Shown: piece by piece, positions 1-10,660 of the stretch
Layout of the letters: every line of letters begins with the position of its first letter
Numbering within the stretch: the first letter of the stretch is position 1
Origin: Alisma plantago-aquatica
Lineage: Eukaryota; Streptophyta; Magnoliopsida; Alismatales; Alismataceae
Assembly: GCA_963693085.1 (NCBI GenBank)
Contig: OY856413.1
Span: forward strand, 745,220,556-745,284,555
Direction of reading: 5' to 3'
Length of the DNA stretch: 64,000 nucleotides
Made by a program: the position numbers and the translations under genes
Notes under the pieces: model-generated
What the model saw: the letters and a program-made list of their open reading frames with translations, nothing else
Databases searched by the model: none
What the model was told of the DNA's origin: nothing

Positions 1-1619
1 ACCCATGGCTCAAAAACCTCAAGAATGATGAGAGAATATCCAAGGAACATAATGTAAGTGATAAATTGCAAGGAAAACCTCTCAATTGGGTAAATTGTAG
101 AAAAGTCCAAAATTTGCATAATATTGCATAACTTGCTCAAACAATGTCCAAATTAGACCAAAATTGAAAGTTAAGAATGTTTTATGATTTCAAAGCATAT
201 CACAAGGTTATATTAGGGTTATAAGAATTCAATTATGATAATAAAGATTATTCAAATCATTAAGCAAGTTTAGGGGCCTTACAACTATAAACCCCTAACA
301 AGGATTTCGCCTCCAAAGTCTAAGGTAAACAAAGATGGGTACTTCCTTTGCACCTCATCCTATTAACTTCAAATGGTTACTTGCATATCATGATGATGTC
401 ACATCATTCATACATATATTATCTTGGGTCATCACAAAATCCCCCACCCAAGAAGACATTCTCAATATGGAATGTAGAAACTTGTTGTGTCATCTATACA
501 ACTCTAGTAGTAATGTTCAACTTTAAATTCTAGCTATCATCCTAAAATTATATATATTATATAAAAGCATTACTCAAAAGTCATACTTGCTAGATTTTAT
601 CAAACATAGAACATTTTGTATCTCTTATCATATGTAACTTTACAAGGTTTCATCTCTATTTTCCTTTAATGGTTTTTGTAATTAACAACTCAATCAACCA
701 TGTAGGCATCCCATAATTTTCAAGAACTATGAGAAATATGTTTTTAGACGATTCTCCAATCATCTAAATGGTGGACTAACCATTTGTTTGGTTGAAGAAT
801 CATACACTTGTATGTAACTATTAACAAATGTAACTTCCTGATTGACCTTGTTAGGGGTGGTGCAACGACATTGTCTTCATCTTATCAGGATTCACAAAAC
901 CCACTTAGAAGATGTACCATAACTCTAAGAGCGTACACTAGTTAACCCCCAAATCACTCTTGTTGAACTTGTCACACATAAATACAATTACTTCAACATT
1001 CTTAAGGTTTAGCAAATATGTTGACCATGTTACTGACCATCTCTGGAATACTTTGAGATGTCATCATTCAAAACTTGCTACAACTTGTAAGACATGACCT
1101 GAACACTCTGTTCCTCCTATTCATAAATTCTATTGGTACATTGGTTAGTCTAAAGGACATAACCATAATTGAAAACTATGCAAGTGTGTCCAAGACCTTA
1201 GATTTATTGGAGGTGAATATACTAACAAGAATTATTGAAACTAGTGTAAGTTCATGCCTCATTGGGAATTTAGAGTCAGATAAAAACATGACCAACTTAG
1301 GGTTTAGAATGTAGGTACCTCACTTGAGATTCCTAGAGATGACCTTTCTCCAACTAAGTGAGTCCAATGCCACTTTTTATCCTAGATGCATGTTTTCATC
1401 ACATATATTAGGGTTTTGTAATACCTTAATGTAGAAACCCTAATTTTTTGACTTTCTAAATAAACCAAATTTTTTACTTGATAACTAAACCAATTGATCA
1501 GTTATATTTTTCTAATTAGGAAAACATATTTGTTGAGTAAATTTGGAGTTGAAATGAATTGATTACACATTTTAGGGCTTTTTATTTAAACATTTTCGTT
1601 CCTTGAAAATCCTTCCTTC
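1..1619. other. AT-rich stretch without a recognisable gene
   Basis: I see no coding region, RNA gene or clear repeat here. The short open frames (for example 335-526 and 1075-1314) have no recognisable motif. Because a decayed Athila-type protease begins at about 1620 on the plus strand, this stretch could hold the eroded leader and gag of that element, but I find no primer-binding site, CCHC knuckle or gag motif to support that. Confidence 0.5.
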
Positions 1620-1625
1620 ATTGGT

Positions 1626-2110
1626 GATTTGATAAGATGTGGTCTTATAGATCTAGGAGCCAACATCAGTCAAATGTCATACAGTTTAGCAGCCAAGTTG
1701 AGCCTCACCTATATTATTAAATCAAATATGAGAATTGAAGTAGTAAATAATTCTTTTACTAAATGAATTGGGGTGGTGGAGGACGTACCAATCATGATAG
1801 GGTATTTCTTTATCCCTTGTGATGTTGTCATCATCGACGTAGTTGAAGACCTAAGCTATCTAATGATATTTAGATGACCTTTGCTTTCAACAACATGAGC
1901 ATTGATTGATGTGTATGATGGGTCAATTACAATATGAGTTGGGAACGAATCTATCGATTTCCACATACTCGATCACATGCGGGGCCCTTCTTCAATAGAA
2001 ACAAGTTACTTTGTTGATTGTTGCAATCAACTATTCATGGAAATAGCAAAGCATAATTCTATTGTTGATCATTTGATGTGCACATTAAACATCCCTACCT
2101 CATAATTTGA
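1626..2110 (+). pseudogene. Retroelement aspartic protease remnant
   Basis: Translation gives LIDLGANISQMSYSLAAKL, the active-site region of Athila-type retroviral-like aspartic proteases, in which DLGA stands where classical retropepsins have DTGA. Further on come VVEDVPIMIGYFFIPCDVVI and ALIDVYDGSITI, which follow the order seen in intact members (a 'GVVEDV' strand, an 'F.FP.DF.V.D' strand, then 'GRPFLATGRALIDV'). Stops fall inside the region, for example after SFTK and after MIFR. In life this domain would cut the Gag-Pol precursor. It is not functional here. Confidence 0.75.
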
Positions 2111-2132
2111 TGATACCAAGGTCGAAGAAATT

Positions 2133-3360
2133 TTGGCTTACTTGGCAACCACAAATGAAGAAGAGGAATTCTATGCTACTAATGAAATAGTACGATATGC
2201 TTCTCTTCAACGTGAACCAAGAGACAGTTCAGTTCAAAAACCACTACTAGATCTCAAGCCACTCTTGGAGGGTCTAAAGTACGAATTTGTCAATGAAGAA
2301 AAGAGAATCTGGTCATCATTAATGCACAACTACCCTTCGATCAGTGGGAGCAATTGTTGTCTAAATTGAAACACCAAAAAAGGCTCTTAGATACTATATT
2401 GATGATATCAACGGTCTTAGTCTAGTAGTGTGTATGCATAGAATCAACCTAAAAAATGACACAAAGCCACGAGTCTAAGGTCAAGGGAATCTGAATGAAA
2501 AAATGTGAGAGGTTGTACGGAAGGATGTTATCAAGATCATGGATGCATGTATTATCTATGCTATTAGTGATAACAACTGGGTTAGTCTAGTTCTTTTGCT
2601 TCCCAAGAAAGGTGGGATGATAGTAGTAAAGGATAGTGAGGGAAAAGAACTATCCGCACACATAGTGACTGGTTGGCGCATGTGCATCGATTACAGACTA
2701 CTGAATGTAACAATACACAAAGATCATTTCCCCCTTCCCTTTATTAATAAAGCTCTACAAAGGCTAGCACATCATCCACAGTTCTATTATTTGGATGGGC
2801 ATTCTAGATTTTAACAAATTCCCATTCATCTAGAAGATCATGAAAATACCATGTTTGCTTGTTTGTATGGGACATATGCTTTTAGGTGAATGTTGTTCGG
2901 TCTGTGCAACACACCTGCCACCTTTCAAAGGTGCATGTCAGTCATACTGTGATCTAATAGAATAGGTCATGGAAGTCTTCATGGATGACTTCTCTATGTA
3001 TGGGTCATCTTTTGATGACAAAAAAAACAAATCCATGATTTTCAAAAGATGTGAAGAAAAGTAGTTAGTCCTAAACTGAGAGAAGTGCCACTTTATGGTA
3101 TGAGAAGGAATAGTCATAGGACACAAGGTGTCCAAAGCCATCGTCTATGCCTTCAACATATTCAATTTCTATTTATTAGGTGGGAAGGTGACAATCTACA
3201 CTGATCATGGGGCAATCAAGTATCTCATGCAATAAAATATACCAAACCATGTCTCCTCTGGTGGGCTGTTCTTTTACAAGAATTTGATCATGAAATTGTT
3301 GACAAAAAGGGGATAGAAAATGTTTTTGCTGATCACATCTCTAGAATAAATATGTAAGAA
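2133..3360 (+). pseudogene. Reverse transcriptase and RNase H remnant
   Basis: The piece at 2133-2369 carries KPLLDLKPLLEGLKYEFV, the linker that precedes RT in Athila polyproteins. RT motifs follow: CIDYRLLNV and KDHFPLPFI at 2690-2750, YYLDGHSRF at 2785-2813, GTYAFR and FGLCNTPATFQRC at 2870-2935, and the catalytic box as FMDDFSMYGSS near 2975-3010. RNase H is marked by VTIYTDHGAIKYLM at 3187-3230 and by the EFDHEIVDKKG / ADHISRI strands at 3280-3345. Frames change several times and in-frame stops occur (for example just after the LDGHSRF box), so this is a relic of a formerly complete enzyme. Confidence 0.8.
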
Positions 3361-3379
3361 AGCAATCCCCTCCCTATCA

Positions 3380-4533
3380 ACAAATACTATCAAGATGAGT
3401 CATTGCTTCTTATTCATTCTATTGGTCTAGTAACCCCATGGTATACTGATTTCTGCAACTACTGGGCATGCCAACAACTACCTCTAGGAATGACCTACAA
3501 TCAAAAGAAGAAATTCTTCTCCGACATCAAAAACTATTTCTGGGATGACCCCCTCCTCTTATGAAAGTGCATAGATAATGTATACCGTCATTGTGTGGAT
3601 CATGACGAAGTGCGTTCCATCTTGGAAAAATGTCATATGGGCCCATATGGAGGACATCTTGGCACTGAGAAAATAGCTTTAAAAATCTTGGAACTCTATA
3701 TTTTATTGGCCAACCATATTTAAAGATGTGCACACCTTCACTAAACAATGTGATGCATTTCAACGCACTAGAAATGTAAGCAAGTGCAACAGGATGCCCC
3801 TTGCAGAATGGATCAAGTAGAGATATTTGATGTTTGGGATATAGACTTCGTAGGACCCTCTCCATCTTCTTCTGGGAATAAATACATCTTGGTAGTCATG
3901 GACTACGTCTCAAAGTGGGTGGAGGTTTTAACTTCGTCAAAATGTGACTCTAAGACGGTCGTGCACTTGTTCACAAAAATTATCTTTCCAAGATATACTG
4001 ATCCTCACCATCATCCATATTGTTATGGTACCATAACACCCAATTGTTTTCTTTAAGCTTATGAGCGTCTATAAATGAATCCTTCTTCATATATATGTTA
4101 TAAAGAGTTTTCCATTTCAATGAAGGACAACATACCATGATACTTTTGAGTTCCACGTAGTGTAATCAGTGATGGAGGGTTGCACTTCATTGAAAAGCAA
4201 TTTGAGGCTCTCCTAAAATAATATGGGGGTGCGACATAAGATATCCACCCCATATCACCCTCAGAATGAAGGTCAGGTTGACGTATCCAATAAGCATATC
4301 AAGTAGATCCTCAATAAATTATGAGCAAATCAAGAAAAGATTGATTGTCTAAACTCAATGATACTTTTTGGGCATATCATACTGCTTACAAGACACCCAT
4401 AGGAACCACACCCTATCGGCTAATCTATGGGAAATATTCTCACCTCCCATTGGAGCTAGACAGTGAGTTAAGAACCATTCATGTAAAAATGGTGACCCTT
4501 CAACGCCAGCTAGATGTAATATTGAAGGTCTAA
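3380..4533 (+). pseudogene. Integrase remnant
   Basis: GPYGGHLGTEKIALKIL (3637-3690) matches the HHCC zinc-binding entry. [14 protein letters not shown] and [14 protein letters not shown] (3835-3930) hold the first catalytic Asp region. A stretch around 4150-4190 gives PRSVISDGGLHF with the second Asp. The C-terminal part (4345-4533) reads FWAYHTAYKTPIG and GKYSHLPLELDSEL, wording typical of Ty3/gypsy integrases of the Athila/Tat branch. Several stops and frame changes lie between these blocks. The domain ends at about 4533, and no further pol domain follows; instead the linker and Ulp1 module begin. Confidence 0.8.
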
Positions 4534-4772
4534 AATCACCTCCTGCTCAATATGACTTATCAAGAAAAGGCCAGCCAACACTGAGCAGAACAACACACAC
4601 CCTACGATGAGAATAAAGACAAGTGCGTCAATGGAGTTCTATTGAAGCATCATTTTCACTGTTTTACCAGTCTGCCAAGGGTAATTCTTATGTAGCCGAT
4701 ATTATGAGGAAAGACATTTGTCGCCACTCTCTTGATCATGCCACAAGGTCAGTATGAGCATCCATATCCCAT

Positions 4773-5990
4773 GTGTCTAAATCATTTTTCAGCTCTACTA
4801 AACCTTTGTCAAAGAATGTACTTTGTATGCCTCATCAGCCACAACTTGTAGTGGATGGCCTACCACATTTTGAGACAAAACCTATTATCAATCATTCTGA
4901 GGATAGACCATCTGATAACATTCCTCCTCCATCTCTGCCATCGTCCCAAGATATGTTTGAAAGGGAGATGAAATAGAAACTTGACGAAGCGTTGCTCAAT
5001 CTAAGCCCAATACACTCTCTACTTAGTCTACATATAGAGGAGGACATATCTATTGGGGTTTATATGACACATATGGACATCGAAGATGATGCTATAAGTC
5101 CTTCAGACAATGAAGAAGTTTCTTCTGATGAAAATAATGGTGATCTCTACATTGTTTTATCAGCCATACCTCCTTGTCTTTTAGAACCTATCTTTACAGA
5201 ACCTCTATTTCCACTTCCTCCTCAGTTTCCTCTAAAAATGATTGGATTTGATCCATATTTCTTGAAGGGAATGTAGATTCGTGATATTTTCATCTTATAA
5301 GACGTCATGGATGATCAACATGACGAAAACCATATTATCTATAACAATGGGTCCATAACCCTCTCCCGAGATGATTTCCACAATCTATTTCGTAATCCTG
5401 CCAAAGTCAACTGAAAAATGTTCACCACCCTCACTTAAACTATTCTAGGGGATGTCCTACCAAGCGAGGAGGACTGACAATATTATAATGCTACTCCTTC
5501 TTTGGCAAGCTACTTATTCAACAACCATTTGAAGGCTCAAGCTATTTTGACCTTATAGACAAAGCTTGAATATAAGAAGATAAGGGGGATCTTGTTACCC
5601 TTCCATTTTAGAGGATTGTGGCTCCTATACGTTGCTGACCTCAACAAACATCAAATTACTCTATTCAACATGTGCGTTGAAATGCTTGCACATTCTGATA
5701 TGCGATTTCAAAGATCACGCTGCTGAAAAGTTACCTCATATTCCAATCCAACTTCAATGAGTCATTGATGAGGTCCCATATTATCATCCTAACTGGACAA
5801 ATTATGTGATTGCATCAATAGCCTTCTAGAATAGTCCCGAGCATAATGATAGTGCTTTTATCATTCTCTAGATAATGGAAGCTCTCAATCACGAAACTCT
5901 TGTGTGTAGTCTAGATCCCATTGGATTTACACCTCTTCAAGGACATTACACTGGAAGTCATCCATGATAGGTTCTTGTTTCAAGACCCTG
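4773..5990 (+). pseudogene. Acidic linker plus Ulp1-like pseudodomain downstream of integrase
   Basis: One reading frame runs from 4773 to about 5430 across three stops (4974, 5274, 5301), then shifts. It starts with an acidic linker (DIEDDAISPSDNEEVSS) that resembles DIEDDNRDVSIGTDSSDES at 27220-27275 of the element at 20124-31911. The next part matches the 27341-28363 domain: NATPSLASYLF against SATPTLARRLM, LYVADLNKHQITLFN against LYVADLRNHEVRLLN, and LQGHY against LRGHC. Its HNDSAFIILQIMEAL box sits where a Ulp1 peptidase has NDCG, with Ser in place of Cys, and Leu-Trp stands where the catalytic His-Trp would be. I infer a catalytically dead C48-like fold. Confidence 0.6.
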
Positions 5991-6309
5991 ACTTGCTAAA
6001 AAACCTAAGGGATCTTTATCCACTTATTTATCCACCTGAGAAGGTGCCTCTCCACAATATCTTGTAGAACAAGGGAGCAGAAGAAGGGTAGATCACACCA
6101 TCCCCTATTGTCACTGAACCTCCTGCTACTATTATCGCAACTACCAAAGTCAAAGAAGCTACAGATATATTGAAATTTCTTGATCATCCTAAGCCATTTC
6201 CAGTATATTCCCCTGTCACTAGTATAGAGCCTAGTTTTGAGAATTTTGACCACAATACATGTTGCGACCTTTCTCTTCCTCAACTGATGATGTTGACGCA
6301 CCACTTCAA

Positions 6310-7000
6310 GCCTGGTGAAATCATGTCGTTTTCAGTAGAGATGACCTTTTGGTCATGAAAGATGACCTACTAGAGATTCTTCAATTGTGAGGATGTTTAT
6401 CTCATAGCCTCATGTTGGCTTACCAATCTCTTATCTTCCAGGATATTGATGACATCTATATGGCCAGTCCTGAACTAGTTACCGATCTCTGCCAAGACTT
6501 TCATATAGTAGAAAAATTTCTTCTTCTTCGACAGTTACAAGAATCTATTCCTCGATATATCTTTATACCTATTCTTCACGATGTGCATTGGACTTTGCTT
6601 ACTGTCTTTAATCATGAAATGGAGGTCATGCTCTACAATAGTTTAGATTCTTCTTTTGACCCTGAAGGCCCTAAATACTCAGTATTAATTCACAATATGC
6701 ATGAAAGTATTATTGAAGAATGCTCAAAGGCTCTTATTCCACTAATATGCAAGTTTGGAAGTGGTTATTCTTCTCAAGAACCAAGAAGATGGAAGGTAAC
6801 TAGATTCTAGCATCATTGCCCTCAACAACATCCGCTATCTAATGCTTGTGGCTTCTATGTTCTACACCTGATGTACACCATCAGAGTTCTCCATGTTTTT
6901 ATTGAAGAAACTCATAATGATAATTATCATTGCCTATGTGAAAAATACGCTCTCATGCTGCTCGAATCTCCATGGGCAATAGTGGAACTTCGCTGACAAG
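6310..7000 (+). pseudogene. Ulp1-like C48 cysteine peptidase remnant
   Basis: The frame from 6412 gives PRYIFIPILHDVHWTLLTVF and then VMLYNSLDSS, followed after a break at about 6810 by QQHPLSNACGFYVLHLMYT. These are the His-Trp, Asp/Asn and Cys-Gly boxes of the Ulp1/SENP (C48) family, in the right order and at the usual spacing. Asn stands where Ulp1 normally has the catalytic Asp, as in the copy at 28364-29053; the Asp before Cys-Gly is replaced by Ala. The part before the ATG also matches the other copy (DDLLEILQL against DEIRDVVKE), so the original start lay upstream. The gene is broken by a stop near 6390 and a frameshift near 6810. Confidence 0.75.
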
Positions 7001-7624
7001 CTCACATGTTTACATTTTCTTTTCCTTTCTATTTCACACTCTGTGGTTAGTGTGTGTTGTAAGTTTTGGAAAGTGTAATCCTATGAGTAGGAATCTATTG
7101 TATCACAAACTTTGCTTCTTTTCCTTTTTATTTATTTCCTTTTCATAATTTCTTTATTTCCATTTACCAATTTAAACATGTTTGTGAAATGAAGTTGTAG
7201 TTGATGGAACAATTCCTTCTACAAAGAATCCAACTTGTCACTAAACTATACTGTTATACGTGCCATTTCAAAACAAAAATCTTTTGGTTATTGATATAGT
7301 TTTTATGTTTTCCTCTTAGCAAAATGTTATTTATAATTTATGATGTCATCAATTGTTTCTTACCAAAAGAATATAATTCATAAAGTCTGATCTTGTTAAA
7401 GGAATACTAATACAAAAGCAAAGAAAGAGCTACATCATGCTATCTTTTGAATGTTTTGTCCCAAAAAGAGTAAGGAGTGAAAAAGAATCAGAGTGACATT
7501 CCATGAATTAGAGCTATTTGAAATGATGTAGTGCTACGCTCATGAACACAAATATGTCGATTTTATTTAGTCTCTACAACCCATACCTCACTCTAATGGA
7601 GTTCATTTAAAGGTATTGCAATTT
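7001..7624 (+). other. 3' untranslated part of the relic element
   Basis: No coding frame is supported. Directly after the Ulp1 frame, at about 7025-7065, a TTTCACACTCTG...AGTGTGTG stretch followed by GTTTTGG resembles the hairpin at 29085-29118 of the second element, which is also followed by GTTTGG. The rest looks like eroded 3' UTR. Confidence 0.35.
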
Positions 7625-7715
7625 GGGGCAGTGAACTTAGGATGTGCAATCATTGCTCTAAAATCATCTGGTTTGGAACGCAGGGATCACTCGCCTATCT
7701 AAACAGACTTGTACC
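7625..7715 (+). other. Conserved non-coding block in the element 3' UTR (copy 1)
   Basis: About 90 bases align by eye with 29691-29780, with only scattered substitutions and one single-base gap, although the two elements are otherwise strongly diverged. Both read GGGGCAGTG (GGGCAGTG here), then TAGGATGTG, TGCTCTAAA, a small hairpin, GCAGGGA and CAGAC. The hairpin is AAATC-atct-GGTTT here and AAGCC-aact-GGCTT in the other copy. One base pair is changed on both sides and another becomes a G-T wobble, so pairing is kept. Function unknown. Confidence 0.65.
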
Positions 7716-8431
7716 TTAATGACTCAAAGGAAGAAAGGAATATCAATAAGCCTATCTAATTTCTTCACATAAATACTTAGATGAGAGCGAAAGCTGCTTT
7801 GACAAAGTAACAGATACACTAGAGACAAGCATTAGGCAAAAACAAAATAAAGAAATAAGTTGTTGACATAATGACATCTTGGATAAAAATTGGTTTTGTT
7901 AAGAGGATTGTATAAACTCGTGTTTTCAGTAATTTTTGGATCTTTCTTTGTTTAAAGAAATAACAATTCCCATTTCATGGGAAGATTGATTTAGTTGAAA
8001 TGAGTTTTCTACTGTCGAGGTGTTCCCATAAGAGAATCCAGGATGATTAGGACATTTGTAGTTCACATAAGATACATTCTCAGTTTGTGAGAAATGTTTG
8101 GTTTGGATTATTTTCTAAAAATATGTAAACGAAGTAGTGGTACATTATTTTTTTTGCATTATATATCATCATGTTACAATGTTTTATAACATAATATTCA
8201 CAAGATATAGGTAATAACACATGATACTTATTGGTAAATGAATGCCTGACTTGACTACTTGTAACTTGTGTACGTCGCATAATATACTTCATATTTGTAA
8301 CATTTTATACTATAGTCTAAACATTGTAGGTTATAGTTATACCTTGTTATGAATAACATATTTTTATCATTCTTCGATAAGTTCAAACCATGTAGATTTG
8401 ATGTGGACTAATTTGGTCTGTAATTTTTCTA

Positions 8432-9490
8432 AAGTAGCAAAATCAGACATATATGTGGATAGCCCATTTTGAGAATGCATAGTTTTCCAAATATGTAACT
8501 TTGATGTATTATTTTCTTTAAATCTTGTGATATATATAAGATATGAGCATGCTTTTATAGGATAACTAATTCAGACATCACTCTTTCAGTAATATGGTTG
8601 GAATCATGTAAACAAATTAAAATGTGCTACTATCATAGATGGAATATATTATTTAAATGTACTAAAAAATACATATCTATCTATCTATCAACCTATCTTT
8701 CTCTTTCTCTTATTTTGTATCATATATGTGTGTATATAAACATGTAAGGTAAAACTAGAAAATAATCATTTCTTTGAGTACTAAATGATGTTATTAACAT
8801 GGTTATTAAAATAAAACATTAAATTAGGAGAGTAATATGACAATGTTAATATTACATGTGAAATAATCACAACCATAAAATAATTTCATATGAATGTATA
8901 AAGACCTTGAATCTAAACATCACTATTCAAAGATTAAAAGAAAATCAACATGTATGTCATAAATGACATAAAAGATCTAAACAAAAAATGACAAAAGATT
9001 ATAATTGATATCAAATTCATACATAATACATGAGGTAAAAATAAACATCTTACTATTGGCTTTTATATTACATCGACACAACATTTTAAAACTATTGAGT
9101 TCTATATAATGGAATCTAGCATACTCTAACTTCACATATAGATACACATTATGTTTCTGTGGTGAGATTGTGGAAGAGGAAACAAAGATAAAACTATGTA
9201 GAAAAAACATACAAATCACAGTTCAAAACATAATGTGTATATGCAAAAAGGGTTATAAAACATTACATATAAAGAAGTTTATAACGGAAGTATTGAACAT
9301 AATGTGTTACCTTTAACTAGGCGATCACATAATGAGTATATGCATTCAGATGAAATTTTTAACAGTGGATATAAGAATGATAGCATATATGGCACTTTTA
9401 CTAGAAGATGCATCATTGTTATAACTTTGCATCCTCAATGACACAATCAATTTGTATGCGCTTTTTCCACTTAGAATTTGGGATGTTAGA
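8432..9490. repeat. Tandem duplication, copy A (3' flank of the F-box gene)
   Basis: This stretch matches 9661-10660 in the same orientation. Shared landmarks include GATGGATAGCCCGTTTT-like starts, AATGACATAAAAG, TAGAAAAAACATACAAATCACA and ATCACATAATG. The last part of copy A (about 9440-9480) matches the 3' end of exon 2 of the F-box gene, so it holds a decayed second copy of the gene's tail. A TCTA/TCTT simple repeat lies at about 8675-8712 inside copy A. Divergence is considerable, so the duplication is old. Confidence 0.65.
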
Positions 9491-9528
9491 GAGAGAGAGA
9501 GTGTGTTGTGTGAGAGAGAGAGAGAGAT
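9488..9528. repeat. GA/GT microsatellite
   Basis: Runs of GAGAGAGAGA, then GTGTGTTGTGTG, then GAGAGAGAGAGAGA. It sits at the junction between copy A and copy B of the tandem duplication. Confidence 0.9.
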
Positions 9529-9660
9529 AAAATCTAAGAAGTGTATTGGTAACCAACTATTTAAGTGGAACATGTACCAAACCCTATATAAACTGAACCA
9601 TAGAAATTGCAATTACACAAAAATCAAACATATTATAAGAGCATCGTGGATACTTAATTT

Positions 9661-10660
9661 GTAGGAAAATCAAACATATAGATGGATAGCCCGTTTTAAG
9701 AACTAATTTTCAGCAAATGGTACATTGAAAAATTGAAGTATTATTTCTTTTAAATCTTGTAATATATAGGATAATATGACCACGGTTTTACATAATGACT
9801 AATTGAGACATTGCTCTTTCAAATTGATATGTTTCGGAATATGTAAAACACATTAAAATGTCATACTTTTATAGATAATACATATAATTTGAATGTACTA
9901 GACAATACATACTTATTTATCTTGAGAAAACTAGAATATATATGTGTATATATAAAAATATAAGAGAAAACTAGAATATAATTAATTCATTCAGTAATAA
10001 ACTACTTTATTAGCATTGTCGTTAAAATACACATTAAATTAGAAGAGAAACTTGATACTACTGGTATGTATTTGGGAAATAATCACAATAAAAAAATAAT
10101 CATATATAGATGTGTATATAGCTTGATCTAAACATCACATGGAAGACTAAAATAAAATCGGTATATATTTGATAAATGACATAAAAGCTTCTAGTTGATA
10201 TGAAATCCATATATAATTCATGAGATAAAGATAAAAATCCTACCATTGAATTTTATATTCCTTTGATGCAACATTTTGAAAACTGTTTAGTTCTTGCTAA
10301 TTGATTATAGCATAGTCTAACTCCTCAAACATATACATACATATTTGGCTGCCATGGGGAGATTTCGGAAAAGAAAACGAAGGTACAACTCTGTAGAAAA
10401 AACATACAAATCACACTCCAGATCATAATGTCTATATACGAAAAAGGTTGAGTTAACAGCTAAAATAATGAACACGATGTGTTCCTTTGGAAGAGTAATC
10501 ACATAATGCATATATGCATTGAGATGACATTTATAATGGTGGACATAAGACTGATAACATCTCTCACACTTTCACTATAAGACCTGCTATTGTTATAAAT
10601 TTGAATACTCGATGACATCATTAAGGTGTTTTCGTTTTTTCCACTCCCAAGAGTGTGGCC
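9661..10660. repeat. Tandem duplication, copy B (overlaps F-box exon 2 end)
   Basis: Second unit of the duplication with 8432-9490. Its right end runs into the last roughly 65 bases of exon 2 of the F-box gene (10593-10660), so the duplicated unit took in the 3' end of the gene and about 1 kb downstream of it. Confidence 0.65.

Larger units (their letters stand above)
1620..7870 (+). mobile_element. Decayed Athila-type Ty3/gypsy element with pol and a C-terminal Ulp1 module
   Basis: In order on the plus strand are remains of an aspartic protease (about 1626-2110), RT and RNase H (2133-3360), integrase (3380-4533), an acidic linker plus Ulp1-like pseudodomain (4773-5990), a Ulp1-like peptidase (6310-7000) and a non-coding block (7625-7715). 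This is the Ty3/gypsy order, and the motif wording (DLGA protease, FMDD RT, HLPLELD after integrase) is that of the Athila lineage. Frames are broken by many stops and indels. No LTR pair, primer site or polypurine tract could be recognised, so the ends are approximate. The block after integrase matches, domain by domain, the 3' half of the pol-less element at 20124-31911. Confidence 0.8.
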
